Shown here: piece by piece, positions 20,492-30,398 of the stretch | How positions within the stretch are numbered: the first letter of the stretch is position 1 | Layout: every line of letters starts with the position of its first letter | Assembly (NCBI RefSeq): GCF_028816455.1 | Contig: NZ_CP118246.1 | Span: forward strand, 558,001-622,000 | Direction of reading: 5' to 3' | Source: Devosia algicola | Lineage (GTDB): Bacteria > Pseudomonadota > Alphaproteobacteria > Rhizobiales > Devosiaceae | DNA length: 64,000 bases | Notes under the pieces: model-generated | What the model was told of the DNA's origin: nothing | Seen by the model: only the letters and a program-made list of their open reading frames with translations | The model's database searches: none | Translations under genes and position numbers: made by a program

Positions 20492-20725
20492 ATGAGCACA
20501 TTAGAGAATATTGAAGTGGACATCACCGTCGAACTTGGTGCGGCGACACTGCCAGTGCACCATTTGCTGCGCATGGGGCGCGGCGCGGTGATCGAACTGG
20601 ATACCACCGAGAAGGACCCGATGCGCGTCTATGCCAACAATACGCTGGTGGCGCATGGTGAGGTCGATATCGAGGACGGCTTCCTGCGCGTGCGCGTAAC
20701 CGACAAGATTTTCAAGCGCGACTGA
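20492..20725 (+). CDS. Stand-alone FliN-like (SpoA domain) protein
   Basis: The 77-residue protein is almost exactly one SpoA/FliN C-terminal domain: VDITVELGAATLPVHHLLRMGRGAVIEL, then VYANNTLVAHGEVDIEDGFLRVRVTD. In flagellar motors FliN forms the C-ring with FliG and FliM and sets rotation direction. No other flagellar gene is visible in the window, so whether this copy serves the motor or another complex is open. It is divergent from lipB and is followed by tRNA-Leu. Confidence 0.82.
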   Translation: MSTLENIEVDITVELGAATLPVHHLLRMGRGAVIELDTTEKDPMRVYANNTLVAHGEVDIEDGFLRVRVTDKIFKRD

Positions 20726-20831
20726 TCCTCGAAAACAGTCTGGACAAAACCGATTTAATCGCTTGAGGTTGGCATTGAGCTTTGCTACATGCTGGCACGC
20801 TTCGCCTCACGGCTTGGCTCTACCATGGCGT

Positions 20832-20918
20832 GCGGTCGTGGCGGAATTGGTAGACGCGCAGCGTTGAGGTCGCTGTGGGGTAACACCCGTGGAAGTTCGA
20901 GTCTTCTCGACCGCACCA
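20832..20918 (+). tRNA. tRNA-Leu (anticodon GAG)
   Basis: Class II tRNA of 87 bases with a long variable arm. The acceptor stem GCGGTCG pairs with CGACCGC, CCA is encoded, the D-arm GGCGGAATTGGTAGACGC is typical of leucine tRNAs, the anticodon loop reads TTGAGGT and the T-arm contains GTTCGAGTC. Confidence 0.96.
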
Positions 20919-21193
20919 AACTCTCCCAAAATCATTCGGTTTGCGAGGGCGCACCATAGGGTGCCCTGTGCGAAAGCGCACGTGCGCGTTGCGGTCTGAA
21001 ACGCCGACTGGTGAGTTGAGGGTCGGCCCGCACGATCAGGCCTCGCGTTGCCATCAGTTGGCGCGAACACGGTCCTTGTCAGTGACGGCATGATGGGGCC
21101 CGCGCGCAGGCGTACCTTTACCTATCATTCACCTGCAACCCAGCCATGCGTATGGGAAACATTGTTTGCGTTGACTTTGTAAGTGTCCTTATT

Positions 21194-21207
21194 ATATGTG
21201 CGCATAT
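21194..21207. promoter_or_regulatory. Inverted repeat, candidate MarR operator
   Basis: ATATG-TGCG-CATAT is an inverted repeat with five-base arms and a palindromic TGCGCA inside it. It lies 47-60 bases before the preferred start codon of the marR-type gene, where an autoregulatory MarR site would be expected. It overlaps an upstream in-frame ATG, which argues against that ATG being used. Function is inferred from position and symmetry. Confidence 0.4.
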
Positions 21208-21253
21208 GAAAATCACGGCTGACACATTGGAGCGGGAGGTAAGGCCATTGAGT

Positions 21254-21703
21254 ATGGCCGATATCGCACCCGACAGTTTTCTGGTCGTGACAGTCGCCAA
21301 GCAGTTGCGGCGCGCATTTGAGCAGCAGGCCAAGCGCTACGATCTCACATTGCCCCAGTGGCGCGTTCTGGCGCAATTGGCCGCCTCGGGCGGACTCACC
21401 CAGTCGACGTTGTCCAGCCTGGTTGAAACCGATCCGATGACCGTCAGCGGTATTCTGGATCGGCTCGAAACGCGCGGCTTGGTGGTCCGTAGCGCCGATG
21501 CCAACGACAGTCGCGCAAAAATCGCTAATGCCACGCCCGCAGCCCTAAAACTTGTCGGCAAACTCGGCACCCTGGCCGCTAGCATCAGGGATGATGCATT
21601 TGCCGGTGTGTCAGACAGCGAGCGAACGAGTCTGGTCAACGCCTTGACCAAAGTATCAGAAAATTTGTCCGGTCATTTGGATCGGCGCCAGGATCAAGCA
21701 TAA
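21254..21703 (+). CDS. MarR-family transcriptional regulator
   Basis: Winged-helix repressor that probably controls the efflux genes behind it. Recognisable parts are LTLPQWRVLAQLAASGGLTQSTLSSL (helix-turn-helix; segments TLPQWRVLAQL and LTQSTLSSLVE) and the wing GILDRLETRGLVVRSADANDSRA. The ATG was chosen for the excellent GGGAGGTAAGG nine bases upstream and gives 149 residues; an in-frame ATG at 21206 lies inside the inverted repeat and lacks a ribosome site. The stop codon overlaps the next gene's start. Confidence 0.87.
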   Translation: MADIAPDSFLVVTVAKQLRRAFEQQAKRYDLTLPQWRVLAQLAASGGLTQSTLSSLVETDPMTVSGILDRLETRGLVVRSADANDSRAKIANATPAALKLVGKLGTLAASIRDDAFAGVSDSERTSLVNALTKVSENLSGHLDRRQDQA

Positions 21704-22801
21704 TGAACGCCCCATTGAAAAAAGACATTGAAGCCACTGCAGAACCGCTGAAGGCCGGGCCAAAGGCGAAAAAGCGCGGTGGACGTCGGACGGCCCTGAT
21801 GATTGCCGTACCCCTGTTGCTGGCGGGTGGCGGCGTCTATGTCTGGTTGACGGGCGGACGCTATATCGACACCGACAATGCCTATGTCCAGCAGGTCAAG
21901 GTTTCGCTTTCGGCCGATGTCGGGGGCAGGGTGATCGAAGTCGATGTACACGAAAACCAGAAAGTTGCCGCTGGCGATGTACTGTTCCGCATTGATCCCG
22001 AACCTTATCGCATCGCACTGGAACAGGCTGAGGCAGGGCTTGCAGCGGCGCGGGCCAATGTCGAGCAATTGCGGGTCGGCTATGGCACGGCGCAGGCAAA
22101 ACTGGATTCCGCTGACCTCGCCCTGAATTTGCGCCAGCGCGAGTATGACCGTCGCAAATCGTCCGTTGATCAGGGCATCTCGGCGACGGCAAGTCTTGAC
22201 GACGTCGCCTTGTCCCTGCAGACGGCAAATTCGAGCGTGGCACTGGCAAAGCAGGAATTGGCCGCTGCAACTGCTGCATTGGCTGGCAATCCCGACATCA
22301 AGACGGATGACCATCCCGCCGTGCGCACCGCTATTGCCCTGCGTGACAACGCCCAGCGCAACCTGGAAAAAACCACGGTTCGGGCGCCTGCGGGTGGCAT
22401 CGTCAGCCAGATGGCCAGCCTGAATGTTGGCCAGTTTGTTGCCACCGGCAGCACAATTGCCAGCCTGATCAAATCCACTGACACCTGGATCGACGCAAAT
22501 TTCAAGGAAACCCAGATCGAGGGATTGGTGGCGGGTCTGCCCGTTGACATCGGCGTCGATGCCTATCCGGGCCTGGCCTTGCACGGCACCGTCGACAGCA
22601 TCGGCGCGGCAACTGGATCGCAGTTCGCCCTGATTCCGGCGCAAAACGCCACCGGCAACTGGGTCAAGGTAACCCAGCGCATCACCGTGCGCGTCAAGCT
22701 CGACGATAATAATCAGACCGAGCCTGCCAGAGTTGCGGTCGGGTATGAGCGCCACCGTAGCCGTCGATACAGGCAAGACCACTCTCGAAAAGATGCTCTG
22801 A
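21703..22801 (+). CDS. EmrA/HlyD-type efflux adaptor, frame interrupted near the end
   Basis: Periplasmic membrane-fusion protein linking an inner-membrane MFS pump to an outer-membrane channel. It has one N-terminal transmembrane helix (residues 30-50), the EmrA signature GGRYIDTDNAYVQQ, a lipoyl-like half (ADVGGRVIEVDVHENQKV), a helical hairpin and the second half TTVRAPAGGIVSQMASL. One C too many at 22723/22724 shifts the last 26 codons; removing it restores CCGAGCTGCC and the ending ELPELRSGMSATVAVDTGK, with a stop at 22801. The corrected length is 365 residues. It overlaps marR by one base and precedes emrB. Confidence 0.88.
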
Positions 22802-22823
22802 TCCAGCAGGAAGGCGCATCAAC

Positions 22824-24365
22824 ATGGCTGCCCGCGAAACCGTTTCAGCACCCGCCGTTGTGGTGGCGAACAAGGGTCTGCTGACCTTCGCCATCATGCT
22901 GGCCACCATCATGCAGGTGCTCGATACCACCATTGCCAATGTGGCCTTGCCACATATGCGCTCCAGCCTTTCTGCCTCCCAGGACGAAATCAACTGGGTG
23001 CTGACGTCCTATATCGTTGCCGCCGCTATCGCGACACCGTTGACAGGTTGGCTGGCTGACCGTTTGGGACGACGGGTGTTGATATTGGGCGCTGTCGCTG
23101 GTTTTACGCTGGCATCAGGGCTATGCGGATTGGCCCAAAGCCTGCCCGAAATGGTCATGTTCCGGGTTTTTCAGGGCGTTTGCGGCGCCTTCATGGTGCC
23201 CTTGGCGCAATCGACACTACTCGACATCAATCCACGCGAAAAATTTGGCCAGGCCATGGCTGTATTTGGTGCCGGCATCATGGTTGGCCCGATCATCGGG
23301 CCAACTCTTGGCGGCTGGTTGACCGAAACCTTCAATTGGCGGGCCGTGTTTCTGGTCAACCTACCGGTCGGGATCGCAGCCTTGTCGGCGCTGGCTTTGT
23401 TCATGCCCAAAAGCAAGATCAACCTGAGACGCTTTGATTTCTTTGGATTTTCGATGTTGGCCATCTCCATTGCCTGCATGCAATTACTGCTCGACCGGGG
23501 GCAGGTGGTCGACTGGTTCGACGCGGTAGAAATCTGGATCTATCTTGGTCTCTCGATCAGCGGCTTGTGGGTTTTCATCGTTCATTGCCTGACGGCAGAG
23601 AACCCATTTATCGACCTTGCCATGTTCAAGGATCGCAATTTTGCCACCGGGCTGATTTTCATTTTTATTGTCGGGATCACTACTTTTTCGGGCTTGGCAT
23701 TGCTGCCACCGCTGCTGCAATCGCTGATGGGCTATCCAGTAATTGAAACCGGTCTGGTCATGGCGCCGCGCGGCGTAGGAACGTTTGTGTCGATGATTAT
23801 CGTCGGTCGCCTGATGGGGAAATTCGACCCGCGTATCATGGTTATTGCCGGGCTGATCATTTCCGCCTGGTCGCTATACATGATGACCGGTTTCAACCTC
23901 GAAATGGATCAGACGCTGATCATGACCAGCGGCGCGCTACAGGGGCTCGGTCTCGGTATGGTGTTTGTGCCACTTTCGACGCTGGCATTTGTGACCATCA
24001 AGCCGCAGTTCCGAGTCGATGCCACGAGCTTTTTCAGTTTGGTACGCAATGTTGGTTCGGGCGTTGGTATTTCGATGGTGACGGCGGTGTTGACCCAAAT
24101 GCTTTCGGTCAACCACGCCGAATTGGGCGAACGCGTCGACTTGAGTTCACCGGCCATGCAGCAGGCATTAAGCGCTACGGGGGGCAGCAAGTCGATAACG
24201 GCCATGCTCGATGGATTGGTACAGCAACAGGCGGCGATGATTGCTTATCTCGACGACTTCAAGCTGATGATGATGGTTACGTTGATTTCAATCCCGATAG
24301 TGTTCTTTCTCAAATCGGGCGGCAAGGCACCAAAACCTGATCCGGCCCATGCCGTGGCAGAATAG
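22824..24365 (+). CDS. EmrB/QacA-type MFS drug exporter (DHA2, 14 helices)
   Basis: Proton-driven multidrug exporter of the DHA2 family, partner of the adaptor before it. The 513-residue protein has about 14 hydrophobic helices, motif A as GWLADRLGRRVL, the VLDTTIANVALP segment of helix 1 and motif C-like GAGIMVGPIIGPTLGGWL. The genes marR-emrA-emrB form one tightly packed operon, so expression is probably induced by a ligand of the MarR protein. Confidence 0.92.
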   Translation: MAARETVSAPAVVVANKGLLTFAIMLATIMQVLDTTIANVALPHMRSSLSASQDEINWVLTSYIVAAAIATPLTGWLADRLGRRVLILGAVAGFTLASGLCGLAQSLPEMVMFRVFQGVCGAFMVPLAQSTLLDINPREKFGQAMAVFGAGIMVGPIIGPTLGGWLTETFNWRAVFLVNLPVGIAALSALALFMPKSKINLRRFDFFGFSMLAISIACMQLLLDRGQVVDWFDAVEIWIYLGLSISGLWVFIVHCLTAENPFIDLAMFKDRNFATGLIFIFIVGITTFSGLALLPPLLQSLMGYPVIETGLVMAPRGVGTFVSMIIVGRLMGKFDPRIMVIAGLIISAWSLYMMTGFNLEMDQTLIMTSGALQGLGLGMVFVPLSTLAFVTIKPQFRVDATSFFSLVRNVGSGVGISMVTAVLTQMLSVNHAELGERVDLSSPAMQQALSATGGSKSITAMLDGLVQQQAAMIAYLDDFKLMMMVTLISIPIVFFLKSGGKAPKPDPAHAVAE

Positions 24366-24380
24366 TATTTGCCTTGGCAA

Positions 24381-25362
24381 TCAATGCGCAATCGGCGTTG
24401 CCAGGATTGAGCGACGGCTCGGCTGGCGCGGCATGATCTGACGGCCGAACAGGCTGGCGGTGAGGTCCACCAGCATATCGGCGCTGCGCCCCGCATGATC
24501 CAGAAACAGGTTGAGTTCGACAATGTCGAGCGAGCCAAGACACTGCGCATCGTGCAGCATTTCCATGGCAATATGGGCTTCGCGGTAGGTTAGCCCGCCG
24601 GCAACAGGCGTACCTGCGCCTGGTGCAATCGCCGGGTCAATGGCATCAACATCAAGACTGACGTGTAGATGCGCATCGGCGGTCTGCACTTTTTCGATGA
24701 TTTCGCGCATGAGACTGGCCGCGCCAGATCTCGTCGATGCGCCGCATATCCATTACGTCGACACCGCGCGATTCCAGCAATTGGCGCTCGGCGCGATCAA
24801 TCGAGCGGGCGCCAAAAATGGTGACATTGCGCGGATCGACGCTCCCACGCCAGTCGCGGCTGAACGCATCGCCGAATTCAGGTTCGTTGCACAGCAGCGC
24901 CAGGGGCATGCCATGCAGATTGCCCGTGGGCGAAGTGGCAGGCGTGTTGAAATCGCCATGCGCATCGATCCAGAGCACATGAACGGGTCGCCCGAGCGCC
25001 GCACAATGACGCGCCACGCCCGAGACCGAGCCCATTGACAGACTGTGGTCACCGCCAAGGAAAATCGGTAGTCGGCCCGCCTGTAACGACGCCAGGCCTT
25101 TTTCGCTGCTTTGCGCTGCAAGGGATAGCACCTCGGCCTGCCGTTCAGCAGGTGAGGGCTTGCCCAAATTGGCGTCCTTGCGCAGATCGCCAAGGTCGCG
25201 AACATCGTGACCGAGGCTGACCAGTGTTTCGTGCAAACCGGCAACCCGCAGGGCCTCGGGGCCCATGCCACAACCGCGACGCGACGCGCCAGCATCGCTG
25301 GGGATACCCAGCAGGTCAATTAACAGCGAAGCAATTGAATGTTCGGGGCTGGGCGTGGACAT
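24381..25362 (-). CDS. rocF: Arginase, frame interrupted
   Basis: Hydrolyses arginine to ornithine and urea using a binuclear manganese centre. Metal-binding motifs are GGDHSLSMG, WIDAHGDFNTP and, in the second frame, SLDVDAIDP. The break at 24714 (GAGACTG on the plus strand) is repaired by removing one A, restoring GAGCTG and joining RIDEIWRGQLMREIIEKV. The corrected length is 326 residues. Agmatinase is less likely because the N-terminal GIPSDAGASRRG and the overall length match arginases. It converges on emrB. Confidence 0.85.
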
Positions 25363-25677
25363 ATGTCTATCCTGACAGTATCAATCTGACATCACGCTAA
25401 CATGAAGATGGCAAAGCCCAACACTTCTTGTCGATTAGTGGTCTGTCGAATGCACTTGCAGATCAGCGGGGCAGCGGTGCCCATGCCATTGGCGGCCGAC
25501 GGGCGATCTCGCCGGGGCTGCTGTCACATAGGACAAAATAGTGGGGGTTACCTTGTCGCAACCCTAGTTAGTCCTATTTATTAATCGGAATCAGCCCATG
25601 ATATGGTCTAGGGCTGTCTGTTTACGGGCGCGCTTCCCTCCCTCCCTCCTTCCAGCGCGCCCCGGAAAGGAAATGAG
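25363..25677. other. lon upstream region
   Basis: This 315-base region separates the divergent arginase and lon genes. No coding frame was supported. It holds the promoters of both genes and, next to lon, a GC-rich hairpin with a pyrimidine-only loop listed separately. The usual alphaproteobacterial neighbours clpP-clpX are not here. Confidence 0.5.
25626..25662 (+). promoter_or_regulatory. Hairpin with C/T-rich loop in the lon leader
   Basis: Perfect 8-bp arms GGGCGCGC and GCGCGCCC enclose a 21-base loop that is almost pure pyrimidine with repeated CCCT units. The lon ribosome-binding site GGAAAGGAAATGAG starts two bases after the stem. The loop contains TCCTTCC, partly complementary to that purine-rich site, so an alternative pairing could cover it. 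A thermosensor or attenuator role is only inferred. Confidence 0.4.
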
Positions 25678-28106
25678 ATGTCGGACCTCAATCCCGCCGG
25701 CGGTGATACCAGCCGGGATCGGGTTTACCCAGTTCTCCCCCTGCGCGATATCGTTGTGTTCCCCGGCATGATCGTGCCGCTGTTCGTTGGTCGCGAGAAA
25801 TCGGTCAAAGCGCTCGAAGAGGTCATGCGCGACGACAAACACATTCTTGTCGTGACCCAGAAGAACGCCCAGGACGATGATCCTGCGCCCGACCAAATCT
25901 ATGACACCGGTACCGTCGCAACGGTGCTGCAACTGCTCAAATTGCCCGATGGCACCGTCAAGGTGCTGGTCGAGGGACTGAGCCGCGCCACCATTGACCG
26001 CTATTTGCAGACCGTTGAATATTTCGAAGCCGAGGCGACGGTTTTGCCTGAGCCAGAGCACGATGCAACCGAACTCGAGGCCCTGGCGCGGTCGGCCCAG
26101 TCCGAGTTTGAAAATTACGTGAAGCTCAACAAGAAGATCAACGCCGAGGTTGTTGCAGCCGTCGCCCAGATCGAAAATCACTCCAAGCTGGCCGACACCA
26201 TCGCCAGTCACCTGGTGATCAAGATCAATGAAAAGGAAGATCTGCTCGCAACCGTTTCGGTGGCGGACCGGTTCACCAAGATCCTTGGATTGATGGAAGG
26301 CGAGATCGGCGTTCTACAGGTCGAAAAGCGCATCCGCTCCCGCGTCAAGCGGCAGATGGAAAAGACCCAACGCGAATATTACCTCAATGAGCAGATGAAG
26401 GCGATCCAGCGGGAGTTGGGCGACGGCGAGGAGGGCTCTAACGAACTGACCGAGCTTCGAAGAGCGCATCAAGAAAACCAAATTGTCCAAGGAAGCACGG
26501 ACCAAGGCCGAAGCTGAGCCTCAAAAGGCTCAAGGCGATGAGCCCGATGTCGGCCGAAGCTACGGTTGTGCGTAACTATCTCGACGTGTTGCTTGGCTTG
26601 CCATGGGGCAAGAAATCCAAGGTTAAGCGCGACCTGTTGATGGCCGAAAAGGTGTTGGATGAGGACCACTATGGTCTCGAAAAGGTCAAGGAACGCATTC
26701 TTGAGTATCTTGCCGTGCAAAGCCGCACCGGCAAACTCAAAGGACCAATCCTTTGCCTTGTTGGTCCTCCCGGCGTCGGTAAGACGTCGTTGGGTAAGTC
26801 GATTGCCAAGGCGACCGGACGTGAGTTTGTGCGCATGGCCCTGGGCGGGGTTCGGGACGAGGCTGAAATCCGTGGACACCGGCGCACTTATATCGGCTCG
26901 ATGCCCGGCAAGGTGATCCAGTCAATCAAGAAGGTGGGAAAATCCAATCCGCTGTTCCTGCTCGATGAAATCGACAAGATGGGTCAGGATTTCCGTGGTG
27001 ATCCGTCATCGGCGCTGCTTGAGGTGCTGGATCCGGAACAGAACCACACCTTTGCCGATCACTATCTTGAAGTCGATTATGACCTCTCGGACGTGATGTT
27101 CGTCACCACCTCGAACACTTTGAACATTCCCGGACCATTGATGGACCGCATGGAGATCATCCGCCTGTCCGGTTACACCGAGCAGGAAAAACACGCCATC
27201 GCCAAGCAACATTTGATGCCCGAAACGCTCAAGGAAAATGGCCTTGAGGCCAAGGAATTCATCCTTAGCGATGAAATGCTGACCGCCCTGATCCAGCGCT
27301 ATACCCGCGAAGCCGGGGTGCGTAGCCTGAAACGCGAGATTTCCAAGCTGATGCGTAAGTCAGTTGCTGAAATCCTGCGCACCAAGGTCAAGTCAGTGAC
27401 CATCGATGAAGAGTTGCTGACCAAGTTTCTTGGCGCTGACATCTACAAGCACGGCGAAATCGAGGCCGAGGCCCAGGTTGGCTTGGTTACCGGTTTGGCC
27501 TGGACATCGGTCGGTGGCGAGTTGCTGACCATCGAAGGCGTGATGACCCCCGGCAAGGGACGTATGACGGTTACCGGCAACATCAAGGAAGTGATGAAGG
27601 AATCGCTGACCGCCGCCACCGCCTATGTACGCTCGCGGTCGATTGATTTCGGCATCAAGCCGCCCATGTTCGACACCCGCGACATTCATGTGCACTTGCC
27701 CGAAGGGGCAACGCCCAAGGATGGACCGTCGGCCGGTATTGGCATGGCGACCGCTATCGTTTCGGTGATGACCGGTATTGCCGTGCGCAATGATGTGGCC
27801 ATGACCGGTGAAATCACCTTGCGTGGAAGGGTCTTGCCGATTGGCGGCTTGAAGGAAAAACTGCTCGCAGCGCTGCGCGGCGGTATCAAGACCGTGCTGA
27901 TCCCCGAAGAGAATATGCGCGATCTGGCCGAAATTCCCGACATCGTCAAGGAAGGCATGGAGATCGTGCCCGTCAGCCGTATGGACGAAGTGGTCAAACG
28001 CGCGCTTGTACGTGAGCCCGAGCCGATCGAGTGGAATTTTGAGGAGCAGCCGGCCAGCCCGGTCGCTGTTGAACCCGAAGAAGCGCTGGGTGGTTTACCA
28101 CACTAG
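25678..28106 (+). CDS. lon: ATP-dependent protease Lon, two +1 insertions
   Basis: Cytoplasmic AAA+ protease degrading misfolded and regulatory proteins. The N-terminal substrate domain starts [16 protein letters not shown]; the ATPase domain has [13 protein letters not shown] and LFLLDEIDK; the protease domain has [16 protein letters not shown] with the catalytic Ser and the later Lys in [13 protein letters not shown]. An extra base at 26456/26457 and another at 26519/26520 put about 21 codons in a third frame. Removing both gives [17 protein letters not shown] and [11 protein letters not shown], both at GAGCTC sites. The corrected length is 808 residues. A terminator follows. Confidence 0.94.
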
Positions 28107-28128
28107 CGCGCCATCCAAATCTGTTCAG

Positions 28129-28158
28129 ACGGCGGCCCTCGGGTCGCCGTTTGTGTTT
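28129..28158 (+). terminator. Candidate terminator after lon
   Basis: Stem ACGGCGGCCC / GGGTCGCCGT with a tight loop is followed by TTGTGTTT. It lies 22 bases after the lon stop and precedes an independently started transporter gene. Confidence 0.7.
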
Positions 28159-28289
28159 GATCCAACGGCAAGGCACAAAAGCTGCGATCAAAACGCCATC
28201 AGTCTCGGATTGATCGCGAAACCTCGTATTGCTGATAAAACCTCAACCGGGTAGGGTCCGCGCGAAAACGGGTAAGCGGGCAGGGGATT

Positions 28290-29465
28290 ATGAACAGGCC
28301 GCTGGTGCTGATTCTCGCGGCCGTAACGCTCGATGCCACTGGCATCGGTCTGATTTTCCCCATATTGCCAGCCTTGCTGCGTGAGGTTACTCACACAGCA
28401 CAAGTCGCCACATTATTCGGCGTGATGCTGGCGCTCTATTCGGCGATGCAGTTCCTGTTCTCGCCGGTTTTGGGGGTACTTAGTGACCGGTTTGGACGCA
28501 GGCCGATGTTGCTATTGTCGCTCGCGGGCGCCGCTATCGACTATGTACTGATGGCAATGGCCCCGCATTTGTGGATGCTGGTGCTCGGGCGTGCCATCGC
28601 TGGAATCACCAGCGCCAATATGGCCGTGGCGACAGCCTATATTACCGACATCTCGCCCGAAGCTGATCGCGCCCGGCGATTTGGATATTTTCATGCCATG
28701 TTCGGCGTCGGATTTATCATTGGCCCCGTGCTGGGCGGGATTTTGGGCGATAGTTGGGTGCGCGCCCCATTTGTCGCGGCGGCGCTACTCAACGGCGTGA
28801 ACTTTTTGCTGGCGTTTTTCTTTCTGCCTGAATCAAGGGCTGGGACTCGCGGCGCACGGTTTGAGTGGCGAACGCTCAATCCGTTCATCCCGCTGCGCTG
28901 GGCCCTGAAATTCAAACCACTAGTTCCCATGATGGCAATCTTTGTCATCATGAATTTTACCGGCACCATGTATGGCACCGTTTGGGCACTTTTTGGTGAG
29001 GACAATTTTGCCTGGAGCGGCACAATGATCGGGTTGTCTTTGGCATCATATGGTCTGTTCCACGCAGGCGCTCAGGCGTTTCTGACCGGCCCTGCGGTAT
29101 CGTGGCTGGGAGAACGCTGGGCACTAATATTCGGCATGGGCTTTGAGGTCGTCGCGTTGGCGGCGGTCAGCGTCGCGGCTGATGGCTGGATTGTGTTTGC
29201 GCTAACACCGCTGTTCGCATTGGGCGGTATTGGGATGCCTGCCTTGCAGTCGCTAACGACGTCGCAGGTAAGCAGCGACAAACAGGGACAATTGCAGGGC
29301 GTGCTGGCAAGTCTTGTAAGCTTGGCCACGGTCTTTGGGCCGCTATTTTTTGGCTTTGTATATTTCACCGTGCGCCCACATTGGCCCGGCGCCATCTGGA
29401 TCATCGGTGCGTGTGTCTACGCTCTGGCCTTACCGCTTATATGGGGCATTCGCCGCCGTGAGTGA
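28290..29465 (+). CDS. TetA-like MFS exporter (DHA1, 12 helices)
   Basis: Inner-membrane drug/proton antiporter of the DHA1 family. The 391 residues contain about 12 hydrophobic helices, motif A GVLSDRFGRRPMLL between helices 2 and 3, and the GFIIGPVLGGILG motif of helix 5. Similarity in style to tetracycline exporters is clear, but substrate specificity cannot be read from the sequence and no tetR-type gene is adjacent. It stands between lon and hupB. Confidence 0.82.
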   Translation: MNRPLVLILAAVTLDATGIGLIFPILPALLREVTHTAQVATLFGVMLALYSAMQFLFSPVLGVLSDRFGRRPMLLLSLAGAAIDYVLMAMAPHLWMLVLGRAIAGITSANMAVATAYITDISPEADRARRFGYFHAMFGVGFIIGPVLGGILGDSWVRAPFVAAALLNGVNFLLAFFFLPESRAGTRGARFEWRTLNPFIPLRWALKFKPLVPMMAIFVIMNFTGTMYGTVWALFGEDNFAWSGTMIGLSLASYGLFHAGAQAFLTGPAVSWLGERWALIFGMGFEVVALAAVSVAADGWIVFALTPLFALGGIGMPALQSLTTSQVSSDKQGQLQGVLASLVSLATVFGPLFFGFVYFTVRPHWPGAIWIIGACVYALALPLIWGIRRRE

Positions 29466-29491
29466 GCCTTAATTTAATACAGCGCCCGGCA

Positions 29492-29512
29492 ATGCCCCGG
29501 AAACCGGGGCAT
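29492..29512. terminator. Perfect hairpin between transporter gene and hupB
   Basis: ATGCCCCGG-AAA-CCGGGGCAT is a perfect 9-bp stem with a three-base loop, 27 bases after the transporter stop. There is no T-run on either side, so it would be a weak intrinsic terminator or an mRNA 3'-end stabiliser. Confidence 0.5.
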
Positions 29513-29679
29513 AGTCAAAAAGTCACGTCAAATAGTCATTTCTCCCGCTGATTAACAGAATTACGTGCTTTCACCGCCCAAAGCGCCCGGATTTCCTTGC
29601 GTTTCCCATAGAATCGCAAAAAGGTGGCGACGTTTTGGTTCGCCTGCTTGGGCGGGCATTCGACAGTGAGGAAAACACT

Positions 29680-29955
29680 ATGGCTAATAAGAATGATCTG
29701 GTCGGCATCGTTGCCGAAAAGGCAACCCTGACCAAAGCTCAGGCTGCTGAAGCCGTTGACGCGGTATTTGAAGCAATCACCGCTTCGCTCAAGGCAAAAG
29801 AAGAAGTCCGTTTGGTTGGATTTGGCACTTTCGCCGTTTCCGCTCGCAAGGCCAGCACCGGCCGTAACCCGGCGACGGGCGCCGAGATTCAGATCCCCGC
29901 CTCCAACCAGGCAAAGTTCAAGCCCGGTAAGGGTCTCAAAGAGGCTATCAACTAA
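29680..29955 (+). CDS. hupB: DNA-binding protein HU
   Basis: Histone-like nucleoid protein that bends DNA as a dimer. The 91-residue product was started at MANKNDLVGIVAEKA after GTGAGGAAAAC; the body has the family arm GRNPATGAEIQIPAS and the ending KFKPGKGLKEAIN. A position between lon and tRNA-Val is common in the Hyphomicrobiales. Confidence 0.96.
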   Translation: MANKNDLVGIVAEKATLTKAQAAEAVDAVFEAITASLKAKEEVRLVGFGTFAVSARKASTGRNPATGAEIQIPASNQAKFKPGKGLKEAIN

Positions 29956-30085
29956 GAAGTTAGGCGCGGACAATCGGCTTGGGACAACGCGACGCCAATA
30001 GGGTTGGCGCTCGACACCATGTTCTAAATGGTGCGGCGCTGCTTCTGGCGGATCGATGTTACCCATGGTTTTCCATATGACTTCT

Positions 30086-30138
30086 GGCACGTCATATTGC
30101 GACGTGCCAATTGGCCCCGCACTCACAAAGGCGGGGCC
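30086..30138 (+). terminator. Double hairpin after hupB
   Basis: Two hairpins lie in tandem: GGCACGTC/GACGTGCC with a seven-base loop, then GGCCCCGC/GCGGGGCC with a ten-base loop followed by GTAGCTTTTCCTGCTTTT. The second has the form of an intrinsic terminator for hupB. The first may strengthen it. Confidence 0.65.
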
Positions 30139-30220
30139 GTAGCTTTTCCTGCTTTTGATGGGTTGACGCCGCGCGGTACTGGCCCTAATCAGAGCCACCG
30201 AATAGCACCACCGGTGCATC

Positions 30221-30297
30221 GGGCGATTAGGCTCAGTTGGTAGAGCGCCTCGTTTACACCGAGGATGTCGGCGGTTCAAGTCCGTCATCGCCCACCA
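30221..30297 (+). tRNA. tRNA-Val (anticodon TAC)
   Basis: A 77-base tRNA with acceptor stem GGGCGAT/ATCGCCC, encoded CCA, D-arm GCTCAGTTGGTAGAGC, anticodon loop TTTACAC and T-arm GGTTCAAGTCC. It lies downstream of hupB as in related genomes. Confidence 0.97.
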
Positions 30298-30398
30298 TTG
30301 TCCCACCTTTGTTTTCAAAAACTTAGGTAGGAGCCAACAATCCCAGAAATGTCATTCAAACACCTACTGTCACACTCAGGTCACAGTAAGGCATCGAT

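Noticed and set aside
20807..21091. Minus-strand frame opposite tRNA-Leu (VEKTRTSTGVTP)
   Set aside because: It is an antisense reading of the tRNA, not a protein gene.
29536..30318. Minus-strand 260-codon frame containing MTDLNRRHPRCKRGALP
   Set aside because: It is antisense to tRNA-Val and hupB; the recognisable string is the usual false translation of a tRNA gene.
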